Assembly: GCF_013778455.1 (NCBI RefSeq)
Contig: NZ_JACEHE010000008.1
Span: 248,001 to 312,000, forward strand
Direction of reading: 5' to 3'
DNA from: Streptomyces himalayensis subsp. himalayensis
Lineage (GTDB): Bacteria; Actinomycetota; Actinomycetes; Streptomycetales; Streptomycetaceae
DNA length: 64,000 nt
Made by a program: the position numbers and the translations under genes. How positions within the stretch are numbered: position 1 is the first letter of the stretch; every line of letters starts with the position of its first letter. Below, in pieces: positions 1 to 6,440 of the stretch. The notes beneath the pieces were generated by a model that ran no database searches, had not been told where the DNA came from, and saw nothing but the letters and a program-made list of their open reading frames with translations.

Positions 1-215
1 GCCTCGGCTCTCCGGATCCGCACCGTCACGGAAGCGCCGGGTTCGCGTCCCACCAGACGCGCCATGCGTTCCGTGAGGGGCAGGACGAAGTTCCGGTTGT
101 GATGCCCACGGCTCATCGTCCCGACCTGCTTGGCCTGCCGCACGAACTCGTCGTAGGGGTCGTCGGTGGCGCATCCCCAGACAGCCGAGGGACTGGGAAC
201 AGGAGTTGCGCCCAC
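1..215 (-). CDS. Phosphotransferase-like protein, N-terminal part (partial)
   Basis: Reading leftwards from a GTG at 215 there is an open frame to the window edge (71 codons). An AGGAG Shine-Dalgarno sits 6 bases ahead of the GTG. The visible protein contains SRGHHNRNFVLPLTE and MARLVGRE, which I recall from the N-termini of Streptomyces aminoglycoside-phosphotransferase-fold (APH) proteins; the kinase core itself lies outside the window, so substrate and activity cannot be judged. The gene starts 175 bases beyond the end of the neighbouring GntR gene on the same strand, with two inverted repeats in the gap that could control it. Family assignment rests on a short stretch only. Confidence 0.5.
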   Translation of the reverse strand, partial: MGATPVPSPSAVWGCATDDPYDEFVRQAKQVGTMSRGHHNRNFVLPLTERMARLVGREPGASVTVRIRRAE

Positions 216-242
216 TGGCCGCTCCTGAATAATCGCGCGACA

Positions 243-281
243 GGGTGCAAGACAATGCACCCCAGGGTGTTTGCACACCCT
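243..281. promoter_or_regulatory. Two adjacent inverted repeats upstream of the phosphotransferase-like gene
   Basis: GGGTGCA (243-249) pairs with TGCACCC (256-262), and immediately beside it AGGGTGT (264-270) pairs with ACACCCT (275-281). Both are perfect 7-base arms with 6- and 4-base loops. The pair lies 28 bases upstream of the GTG at 215 on the minus strand, so operator sites or a leader hairpin are both possible. Confidence 0.45.
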
Positions 282-389
282 AGCGGTGGCGCGCCCTCCG
301 CACGACTTGAGCCGTGCGCTCCCTGGTCTCAATGAGGTATACGTCGCCCTCAGGTGTCGCCGTGTTCGACGGTTTGGCCGGATTCCGCC

Positions 390-1268
390 TCATTGAGCCA
401 AACGGGTCCAGACGGAGTCGAACCAGGACTGCATGCTGTCCACGAAGACCGAACCCTGGGAGTCCTCGTTCCCGTCGCGGACATGATGCATGAGCGTGGC
501 TCCGAGCCCCAGGACATCGAGGGCTTCGACCTCCCGGCCGTCATCCAGGATGATCCGGCGCTCGATCACCTCGTACGGCCCGTGCAACGCCTCGACGCCG
601 TTGAACAGGTAGAGCTTGAACGTGGGAGTCAGCGGCGCGCGGCGGATCTCGATCTCGACGGACGGCACATAGCGCTCGGCCTGGAGGGCTCGGAGGACCG
701 ACCGCAATGACGTCGTGTGACGTCGAGTGATGTCCTGCATGCGCTGCAGCAGGAGCAGCGGGTCACCCGTCTCGCCCACCGCCCGCGGATAGGGAAGTGT
801 CAGCGAATCGTCCGGCAGCAGCATCCGGAGTTTGATCCTCTGCGGGGCGATGGAGCCGGTGCGGATGCGCTCGGCCTGCAGACGGATGTGCGTGTCGAGC
901 GACTCGGACGTCAGCGTGTAGACGTCCAGGCTGACTTCGGGGTGCTCGAACGCTTCACCTATGAGCGGGCCCAGCGTGACACGGCCCTTCCGAGTGTCCT
1001 TCGCCGTGGACGAGTGGATGCGCTGGGTCTTCAGCACCCGCGATCCACTGCCCTGCCGGGACTCGATCCAACCCTCGCTGACCAGCTCCCGGAGCACGCG
1101 CTGCACGGTGTCCCGGGAGACACCGAACTCGGCGGCCAGCTCGCGCTGCGTCGGCAGCATGCCCCCCACGTGATAGAAGCCGTCGCTCAAGCGGGCGCGC
1201 AGCTGCTCGGAGACGCGCAGGAACTCCCTGCCGCCGCCGTCACTTGGTGCCCGTCCCGTGCCACCCAC
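390..1268 (-). CDS. GntR-type winged-helix regulator, module 1
   Basis: About 292 residues. The N-terminal winged helix-turn-helix (FLRVSEQLRARL, then LAAEFGVSRDTVQRVLREL and the wing GWIESRQGSGSRVL) is typical of GntR DNA-binding domains. The roughly 200-residue C-terminal half is not a FadR, HutC or MocR effector domain that I recognise; it has VEIEIRR, TFKLYLFN and a terminal WFDSVW motif shared with the two paralogues at 2455-3327 and 3701-4606. A longer frame reaches a TTG at 1316, but that TTGACT looks like a -35 element, so a GTG at 1268 with AGAGG upstream is preferred. It is divergent from a small membrane-protein gene at 1440, as in the other two modules. Ligand and targets are unknown. 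Confidence 0.8.
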   Translation of the reverse strand: MGGTGRAPSDGGGREFLRVSEQLRARLSDGFYHVGGMLPTQRELAAEFGVSRDTVQRVLRELVSEGWIESRQGSGSRVLKTQRIHSSTAKDTRKGRVTLGPLIGEAFEHPEVSLDVYTLTSESLDTHIRLQAERIRTGSIAPQRIKLRMLLPDDSLTLPYPRAVGETGDPLLLLQRMQDITRRHTTSLRSVLRALQAERYVPSVEIEIRRAPLTPTFKLYLFNGVEALHGPYEVIERRIILDDGREVEALDVLGLGATLMHHVRDGNEDSQGSVFVDSMQSWFDSVWTRLAQ

Positions 1269-1384
1269 ATCGCGACCGTACCTCTTCCAGCCGACAAGCA
1301 AACCGATTTCAGTCAAATGAGCAGGCGTTCGAGCCCTTGGTTAAGGGATCAATCAGGCAGGGCACATCCGACTCAAGACAACCA

Positions 1385-1396
1385 GTCCAATTGGAC
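1385..1396. promoter_or_regulatory. Perfect 12-base palindrome between regulator 1 and its small membrane gene
   Basis: GTCCAATTGGAC is self-complementary and is flanked by AACC on the left and GGTT on the right, widening the dyad. It lies in the divergent intergenic region 44 bases ahead of the ATG at 1440, so an operator for the GntR protein is likely. It differs from the AGTTGG-N3-CCAACT site of modules 2 and 3, suggesting diverged specificity. Confidence 0.5.
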
Positions 1397-1439
1397 GGTT
1401 AGTTGATCGCTTCTTGGAAGCGGAGAGGGGGTGGGGCCC

Positions 1440-1622
1440 ATGGTTCTCTTCCAGCTGCTGTCGACCGTCCTGGTCCTCGGCTTCGAACAGCTCGTCCAGT
1501 GGGAGTACGGCCCGGTGGGCGTGATCTGCTTCTGCCTGCTGGCTGCGGGCATGCGGATGCGCAACACGACCTGCGTGTCCCTCGGGGCCGTGGTCTTCGT
1601 GCTGCTGATGGTTCAGGCCTGA
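1440..1622 (+). CDS. Small conserved membrane protein, module 1
   Basis: 60 residues, two hydrophobic segments (about 1-20 and 25-38, plus a hydrophobic tail), with the central core GFEQLVQWEYGPVG at 14-27 and a basic RMRN turn at about 39-42. The same core recurs at identical positions in the proteins at 3492-3680 and 4790-4975. The ATG at 1440 was chosen because it puts GFEQ at residue 14 as in the paralogues; a GTG at 1431 with GGAGAG ahead is an in-frame alternative. No catalytic motif, lipobox or metal ligand set is visible. The 3' end overlaps the convergent HAD gene by 10 bases. No known family comes to mind; a regulator-controlled small membrane modulator or toxin-like peptide is possible but unproven. 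Confidence 0.75.
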   Translation: MVLFQLLSTVLVLGFEQLVQWEYGPVGVICFCLLAAGMRMRNTTCVSLGAVVFVLLMVQA

Positions 1623-2455
1623 GCCCTGAGCAGGTTCAGGATCAGCTCCAGCGAGTTGACGACGTGCTCGGCGCCGGACGCGCGTAGGAGCTTCTCCTTG
1701 CGGGCGTTGCGCGCATAGCCCAGGAAAGGCACCCCGGCCTGCTCGGCGGCCTGGAAGTCGGACGGGGTGTCGCCGATCATCAGGGAGGCCTCGGCCTCGG
1801 CGCCCATGGCGCTCAGGGCGCGGTTGAGGCAGTGCGGGTGGGGCTTGAGGAGGTGCAGGTCCTGGGTGCGGCCGTAGATGTGAGGGGTGAAGCATGCTTC
1901 GAGTCCACGAGTCGCGAGATAACTCCGCACCGCACGCGGTGAGTTGTTGGTCGTGATGGCGAGCCGCGAGCCTACCGCCAGCCAGGTGCGTATGAGCGGG
2001 TCCGCATACGCCGTCGGCCAGGCCGAGTCGACTGCTCGCAGCTCCTGCTGGGTCAGCCGCTCCTCGAGTTCCGCGACCAGGTCGCTGCCGGTGTGTCTGC
2101 GGTCGACCGCGCGCAGCACCTCGTGCGGGTCCGGGTGCTCGCGCTCCCCCTCGGTGAGGAGCCCGTGCAGCCCTCGTTCCTCCAACCAGCGCACCTGGCC
2201 CTCTGCGATCACCTCCGCCTTGTGTCCCGCGAACAGCCTGCAGATGGGGCCGTCGAAGTCGAAGAGGACGAAACGAGCGCGGGTGATCAGTTCTCGCAAG
2301 TTCTCAGTCTCAGCTGCCACAGGTTCAGTCTGCTCTGCGGCCTGTTGGTCGTGCGCTGTTACCAGGATGGTTTGTTCTGTCGCCTGTTCGGTCAGTTCCG
2401 CTGCCCGTCCAGTCGGCTCCGTTGACAGTTCGGTCTGCTGCGTATCAGGAGTCAC
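1613..2455 (-). CDS. HAD-superfamily phosphatase with Gln/Glu/Thr-rich N-terminus
   Basis: 280 residues. HAD motifs are intact: nucleophile block FDFDG (Asp66, Asp68), TTNNS as motif II, the LLKPHP lysine as motif III and GDTPSD as motif IV, so a phosphoglycolate-phosphatase-like hydrolase of a small phosphate ester is expected. The first 55 residues are a low-complexity run of TEQ, AEQT and TEP repeats not usual in this family. The GTG at 2455 shares its first base with the TAG stop of the GntR gene upstream (TAGTG), implying translational coupling; an upstream in-frame start at 2506 would overlap that gene further. Substrate unknown. Confidence 0.85.
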   Translation of the reverse strand: MTPDTQQTELSTEPTGRAAELTEQATEQTILVTAHDQQAAEQTEPVAAETENLRELITRARFVLFDFDGPICRLFAGHKAEVIAEGQVRWLEERGLHGLLTEGEREHPDPHEVLRAVDRRHTGSDLVAELEERLTQQELRAVDSAWPTAYADPLIRTWLAVGSRLAITTNNSPRAVRSYLATRGLEACFTPHIYGRTQDLHLLKPHPHCLNRALSAMGAEAEASLMIGDTPSDFQAAEQAGVPFLGYARNARKEKLLRASGAEHVVNSLELILNLLRAQA

Positions 2456-3327
2456 TAAGAAAGTGTCAGGTCCGTGGTGATGGTTTCCCAGAGGGCGTCG
2501 AACCACTTCTGCGACTCCTCCACGAACGCCGTGTCCCGGCTTCCCGCGCGCCTCTCGAAGGAGAACAGCAGCGATTCGGTGCCGAGAGCGTCGTACATCT
2601 CGAGCGTTCCGCTCTCGATCTCCTCCTCGCGCTTGGTGACCATGTAGTACGCCAGCAGGGCCTCACAGCCGTTGAGCAGGTACAGCTTCACCGGCGGCGT
2701 GAACGGCAGTGCGCGGAACGTGACGTGGACGTCGATCCCGTGCGAGGAGCGCAGCGCCAGGAGGTTGTGCCGCAGCACATGGCCCTGGGCATTGCGCTGG
2801 GCCAGCCAGCGCTCATGTACGGGGTCGTCGTCGCCCGGGTCCCCGACCGAGACCGGAAAGGCAAGATCGATGTCCCGGCTCGGCAGCAGGATGCGGACAT
2901 CGATGGATTCGGGGTGGATACGGCCCTCGTGGATGAGGCGGACCGGCTCGCCCAGCGCCAGCATCAGGGTCTCCGCCGTGAGGGAGACGACGTCGATACG
3001 CACCGTGGGTGCGGCGAAGGCCGCCGTCAGGCGTGGGGCCAGCGCCACCATCGTGGGCTGCGGGCCCTCGCGCGTCGGCGCCGGCGCCGCGATGCGCGGC
3101 GGGCTGCCCTTGCTGATGTTGGCCAGCAGACCGTCGTCCTGCAAGGTCTTCAGGGCCTGGCGCACGGTGCCGCGCTCCACGCCGAACTCCAGCGCGAGCT
3201 CGGCCTGGGTGGGCAGGCGGTCTCCGGCCTTGAGGGTGCCGGTGCGGATGCGTTCCCGCAGCGCGTCGGCGATGTCCTTGGGAGTGAGCTTTCTGCTGCC
3301 GTTCACTGCGACGTTCTCCTGGGTCAC
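2455..3327 (-). CDS. GntR-type winged-helix regulator, module 2
   Basis: 290 residues. Winged helix at about 15-75 (LALEFGVERGTVRQALKTL). The C-terminal domain carries IDVRILLPSRD, the block LPFTPPVKLYLLNG and the terminal WFDALW; K(x)4N in KLYLLN looks like a decayed HxK(x)4D motif of phospholipase-D-like folds, without the catalytic His. It is about two-thirds identical by eye to the module 3 regulator and less close to module 1. The GTG at 3327 is chosen because a TAGCGT -10 box ends exactly six bases upstream, the geometry of leaderless transcripts; GTG 3306 behind GGAG is an alternative. Coupled to the HAD gene downstream. Confidence 0.82.
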   Translation of the reverse strand: MTQENVAVNGSRKLTPKDIADALRERIRTGTLKAGDRLPTQAELALEFGVERGTVRQALKTLQDDGLLANISKGSPPRIAAPAPTREGPQPTMVALAPRLTAAFAAPTVRIDVVSLTAETLMLALGEPVRLIHEGRIHPESIDVRILLPSRDIDLAFPVSVGDPGDDDPVHERWLAQRNAQGHVLRHNLLALRSSHGIDVHVTFRALPFTPPVKLYLLNGCEALLAYYMVTKREEEIESGTLEMYDALGTESLLFSFERRAGSRDTAFVEESQKWFDALWETITTDLTLS

Positions 3328-3333
3328 AACCAA

Positions 3334-3380
3334 ACGCTACAACTCCATGCCATCTGATGGGAGTTGTTTGGGAGTTGTTT
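3334..3380 (-). promoter_or_regulatory. Leaderless promoter of regulator 2 with overlapping repeats
   Basis: Reading leftwards, TAGCGT (3339-3334) is a -10 hexamer six bases before the GTG at 3327. ACAACTCC (3339-3346) pairs with GGAGTTGT (3360-3367), and GGGAGTTGTTT is tandemly repeated at 3359-3369 and 3370-3380. The promoter is therefore embedded in half-sites of the module's own operator sequence, which suggests autorepression. The corresponding block ahead of regulator 3 is nearly identical. Confidence 0.6.
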
Positions 3381-3387
3381 ATTCCTA

Positions 3388-3429
3388 GCAACCAACTGGG
3401 GATAACTCCATTGCAGTTGGTTGCCAACT
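3388..3429. promoter_or_regulatory. Operator-like dyads of module 2
   Basis: GCAACCAACTG (3388-3398) and CAGTTGGTTGC (3414-3424) form a perfect 11-base inverted repeat. The right arm also forms AGTTGG-TTG-CCAACT (3415-3429), matching the dyad at 4694-4708 in module 3 except for one spacer base. These lie between the divergent regulator and small membrane-protein starts. Confidence 0.65.
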
Positions 3430-3491
3430 CAGCCAAGCTGGTGGAGGTTCAACAGCCATCACGCTCCTCCCACCCCGAAGGAGGAACCACC

Positions 3492-3680
3492 GTGCCCATC
3501 ATCGCCCTCCTCTCCGCCGTCTTCGTCATCGGCTTCGAGCAGCTCGTCCAGTGGCAGTACGGCCCGATGGGCATCGTCGGACTGCTGCTGCTGACCATCG
3601 GCGTCAAGGCGAGGAACCCGGCCTGCAGCTCCATCGGGGCGGTCGTCCTCGCCCTGATGGTCGCGGCTCCTGCCCTCTGA
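3492..3680 (+). CDS. Small conserved membrane protein, module 2
   Basis: 62 residues from a GTG preceded by AAGGAGGAA at ideal spacing. Hydrophobic segments at about 1-16 and 27-38 enclose GFEQLVQWQYGPMG (14-27); the KARN turn is followed by CSSIGAVV. The GTG start aligns residue for residue with the paralogues. It is divergent from regulator 2 and ends 20 bases before the stop of regulator 3, which is convergent to it. The Phe-Glu-Gln-Leu and Gln-Trp-x-Tyr-Gly-Pro residues are invariant in all three proteins and are probably functional. No function assigned. Confidence 0.75.
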   Translation: MPIIALLSAVFVIGFEQLVQWQYGPMGIVGLLLLTIGVKARNPACSSIGAVVLALMVAAPAL

Positions 3681-3700
3681 GAGCTCACACGCCGGGCCGC

Positions 3701-4606
3701 TCAGGCGGTCAGTGTCAGATCAGAACTGATCGTGTTCCATAGCGAGTTGAACCACACATGGGACTGCTCCACGAACGTCGTGTCCCGCAGGCCGGCCCCC
3801 TGCTCAAAGGCGAAGAGCATGGACTGGGTGCCCTGCGCGTCGTACATCTCCAGGTACTCGTGGTCGATCTCCACATCCCGTTTGGTGAGGGTGTAGTACG
3901 CGAACAGCGCCTCGTTGTTGTTCAGCAGGTACAGCTTCACCGGCGGGGTGAACGGCAGGGCCCGGAACGAGACGCTGACGTCGATGCCGTGTGTCGAGCG
4001 CAGCGCCAGAAGGTTGTGCCGCAGCACCTGGCCCTGGGCGTTGCGCTGGGACAGCCACTGGCGGTGCAGCCGGCTGTCGGCGGCCGCGTGCACCGGCGTG
4101 GGGAAGGCCAGCGCGATGTCACGGCTCGGCAGCAGCACCCGCACATCCACCGTGGCCGGTTTCATTCGGCCCTCGTGGATCCGCCGGAGCGGTTCGCCGA
4201 TGGCGAGCGTGAGCGACACCGCCGTCAGACAGAGGGCGTCGATCTCCACGTGGGGAGCAGTGAAGGCGGCGGCTATCCGCGGTGCGAGCCCCACCATGGT
4301 CGGCTGCGGCGGCGCCTCAGAGCCGGTGAAGGCGTGTTCTATGTGCTCCGCGACGGTAGCCGGGCTGCCCTTGGTCACATTGGTGAGCAGATGTTCGGAC
4401 TGCAGAATGCGCAGGGCCTGGCGTACGGTGCCGCGCTCCACGCCGAACTCGACGGCCAGCTCGGCCTGCGTGGGCATGCGCTGTCCGGCCCTCAGCCGCC
4501 CGGTCCGGATACGGGCGCGCAGTTCGTCGGCCACCTCGCGGTACGACCGAGGTGACGGCCCTTCTGCCCTTTTCCGCCCATCGACGGCGGCATGCTCCGG
4601 GTTCAC
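3701..4606 (-). CDS. GntR-type winged-helix regulator, module 3
   Basis: 301 residues. Winged helix at about 20-80 (LAVEFGVERGTVRQALRIL), then a sensor-like domain with VDVRVLLPSRD, LPFTPPVKLYLLNN and the terminal WFNSLW, the same architecture as regulators 1 and 2. Start GTG 4606 follows the leaderless geometry of regulator 2 (TAGTGT ends six bases upstream); a TTG at 4612 is the longer alternative. The linker contains an extra stretch of about eight residues relative to regulator 2. Proposed role: repressor of its own gene and of the divergent 61-residue membrane protein, responding to an unknown signal. Confidence 0.82.
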   Translation of the reverse strand: MNPEHAAVDGRKRAEGPSPRSYREVADELRARIRTGRLRAGQRMPTQAELAVEFGVERGTVRQALRILQSEHLLTNVTKGSPATVAEHIEHAFTGSEAPPQPTMVGLAPRIAAAFTAPHVEIDALCLTAVSLTLAIGEPLRRIHEGRMKPATVDVRVLLPSRDIALAFPTPVHAAADSRLHRQWLSQRNAQGQVLRHNLLALRSTHGIDVSVSFRALPFTPPVKLYLLNNNEALFAYYTLTKRDVEIDHEYLEMYDAQGTQSMLFAFEQGAGLRDTTFVEQSHVWFNSLWNTISSDLTLTA

Positions 4607-4612
4607 AACCAA

Positions 4613-4655
4613 ACACTACAACTTCTCGCCATCTTTGGGGAGTTACCGGGAAGGT
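4613..4655 (-). promoter_or_regulatory. Leaderless promoter of regulator 3
   Basis: TAGTGT (4618-4613) lies six bases ahead of the GTG at 4606. The preceding ACAACT at 4616-4621 and GGAGTTA on the far side copy the layout ahead of regulator 2; the two upstream blocks match closely over about 45 bases although intergenic DNA elsewhere between the modules has diverged. Confidence 0.55.
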
Positions 4656-4693
4656 GGTTATGAGTCGAGCCATCGCGGAGATAAGTACGAGTG

Positions 4694-4745
4694 AGTTGGT
4701 CGCCAACTTGAGCAACATGGTCAAGCGTTCGCAGGGTTGGCAACC
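4694..4745. promoter_or_regulatory. Operator-like dyads of module 3
   Basis: AGTTGG (4694-4699) and CCAACT (4703-4708), spacer TCG, repeat the module 2 site. A second dyad GGTTG-G-CAACC occupies 4735-4745, 45 bases before the ATG at 4790. Both lie upstream of the small membrane gene. Confidence 0.6.
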
Positions 4746-4789
4746 GACCTCAGCGGGGTCCGCCTCCCCATCCCCAAGGAGGGACCGTC

Positions 4790-4975
4790 ATGCCACTCAT
4801 CGCCATCGTCGTCGCCGCCCTCGCCATTGGGTTCGAGCAACTCATCCAGTGGAAGTACGGACCGATGGGCATCATCGCCTTCGTCGTCCTGACCATCGGC
4901 CTGAAGGCCAAGAACACCATGGTCAGCAGCATCGGGGCCGTGATCCTCGTGATGCTGCTCGCCCAGTCCGGCTGA
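4790..4975 (+). CDS. Small conserved membrane protein, module 3
   Basis: 61 residues; ATG preceded by AAGGAGGGA. Two membrane segments (about 1-16 and 27-38) around GFEQLIQWKYGPMG (14-27), then a KAKN turn and SSIGAVILVMLL. Closest to the module 2 protein. The gene stands alone on the plus strand, followed by a strong hairpin at 4997. The charged Glu and the Gln-Trp pair at the end of the first hydrophobic segment are conserved in all three copies. Function unknown. Confidence 0.75.
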   Translation: MPLIAIVVAALAIGFEQLIQWKYGPMGIIAFVVLTIGLKAKNTMVSSIGAVILVMLLAQSG

Positions 4976-4996
4976 CCGGGCTCCCCCACAGTCGGC

Positions 4997-5037
4997 TGAC
5001 CGGGCTTCCTTCCGGAGGGGAGCCGGGAGCCCGGTCA
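4997..5037 (+). terminator. Hairpin terminator after module 3
   Basis: TGACCGGGCT (4997-5006) pairs perfectly with AGCCCGGTCA (5028-5037). It sits 21 bases after the stop of the small membrane gene and 26 bases beyond the convergent eis-like stop, so it can act from both sides. There is no U-tract, as is usual in Streptomyces. Confidence 0.65.
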
Positions 5038-5063
5038 AGCCTCAGCCTCCCAAGAGTCAGTGA

Positions 5064-6314
5064 TCAGAAGATGTCCGGGCACCACGGTCGCCTGGATGTA
5101 CGGAGCAGGGCGTCGGCGACGGCTGCGGCGCCTGTCCCCGCCTCCGTCACCCTCCCCAGCGCCACCAGCCGCACAGCCGACTCGTCTCCCAGCCAGAGCG
5201 CAGCCAGCTCGCCGACTCCCATGGTGAGCTCGGCGCTCTGCGTGGTCGGCGCGCACACGGCCCCGTCAGGCGTCGCATCCAGCCGGTAGCGTCCGCCCAC
5301 GAAGCCGCCCTCGTCGGCGATCTCCAGTACGAGGGTCGCCGACGACGCGTACGTACGCGCTTCCAGGGCCCGTACGACGTCCAGGATCCGCACCCAGAGC
5401 CAGTCCGCCTGTGTGGTGATCGCGGCGGCCCGCGGGTCGGGGAGGAAGCGGGGCAGCAGATCGTCCGGGGCGCGATAGCCGGTCCTGACCGTCGTGATCC
5501 AGTCGATCGAGCAGACGTACTGCCACAGGGCGCGCTCGGCCGCCGGGGAGACCGCGATCATGTCGCGCACCGTGGCCGTGTTCAGCGGCTGCTTGGCGTC
5601 GCCCCAGTGGTCATCGGCCCGGTATGTGAGCAGGCCCTCCACCTCGCCGGCCGCCGAGCGGTACACGGCGTGGAAGGGCTCCGTCCACGGGTCGCGGTCC
5701 AGGGTCACGGCGCCTGTGTTGACCTTCCACCAGCGCTCGTCACGGTCGATCGCGCCCGGCTGCGCGCGGCGGAAGCGCTCGTGGAGATCCGGTCCCAGCT
5801 TGCGTACGTCCTCGCCGTCCACGAGGTCGATACGGCCGCCGTCGTCCGGGCCCGACCAGCGCCGGTCGAGTCCCGTGCGCGGTACGTCGACGGTCCACTG
5901 GGCTGTGGAGGTGGCGGGGCCGAAGCCGTACCGGCCGTAGATGGCGTACTCGGCGGCGATCAGCGTGGCGACGACGTCCCCGCGCTCCTTCGCGGCCGCC
6001 AGGTCCGCGGCCATCATGCGGCTGAGCAGGCCGCGGCGGCGGTGAGTGGGGGTGACGGTGACGTTCGATATGGCGTCGGCCTGGACCGTGGCGCCGCCGA
6101 CGGCGGTGAGCTGCTGCGGGAAGGAGCGGAACGTCGCCACACAGCGGCCGGCATCGAAGGCGCCGAGGGTACGGGATGGGATGATGTACGAGCTGCGGTC
6201 CTCGATCTCCCTGTCGGATACGGACGGGGGGCGCAGGAAGCCGGTGTTGAGGGCGCGGATCCAGTCGGGGATGTCTTGTTCGGTGACGGGACGGACGTCT
6301 GTGGGGCGGCTCAT
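5064..6314 (-). CDS. Eis-like GNAT N-acetyltransferase
   Basis: 416 residues, the usual length for the Eis family (about 400). The N-terminal GNAT domain holds the acetyl-CoA loop VTPTHRRRGLLSRMM, the middle GNAT-like domain lacks it, and the C-terminal sterol-carrier-like domain ends in DIF, placing the terminal carboxylate where Eis uses it as catalytic base. Eis enzymes acetylate primary amines of aminoglycosides and lysines, so a regiopromiscuous aminoglycoside or peptide acetyltransferase is expected; the physiological substrate here is unknown. Single gene, facing the module 3 terminator. Confidence 0.88.
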   Translation of the reverse strand: MSRPTDVRPVTEQDIPDWIRALNTGFLRPPSVSDREIEDRSSYIIPSRTLGAFDAGRCVATFRSFPQQLTAVGGATVQADAISNVTVTPTHRRRGLLSRMMAADLAAAKERGDVVATLIAAEYAIYGRYGFGPATSTAQWTVDVPRTGLDRRWSGPDDGGRIDLVDGEDVRKLGPDLHERFRRAQPGAIDRDERWWKVNTGAVTLDRDPWTEPFHAVYRSAAGEVEGLLTYRADDHWGDAKQPLNTATVRDMIAVSPAAERALWQYVCSIDWITTVRTGYRAPDDLLPRFLPDPRAAAITTQADWLWVRILDVVRALEARTYASSATLVLEIADEGGFVGGRYRLDATPDGAVCAPTTQSAELTMGVGELAALWLGDESAVRLVALGRVTEAGTGAAAVADALLRTSRRPWCPDIF

Positions 6315-6365
6315 ACGGCCACGCTAGGGGTGGGCGCCTTGGCTGTCGCCCCAATTCCGGGAGGC

Positions 6366-6425
6366 GCCGTGCGCCGTGGGTTTCGCACTGAGGGAGGAAC
6401 GCCTGCCCACAACGCAAACGGCACG
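6366..6425. repeat. Dispersed repeat copy, short form
   Basis: This stretch between the eis-like gene and the asparaginase stop contains GCACTGAGGGAGGAACG followed by CCTGCCCACAACG, resembling one end of the copies near 22.3 and 38.8 kb. It looks like a partial member of the same family. Confidence 0.4.
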
Positions 6426-6440
6426 CCCGCCGGCGAGCCC

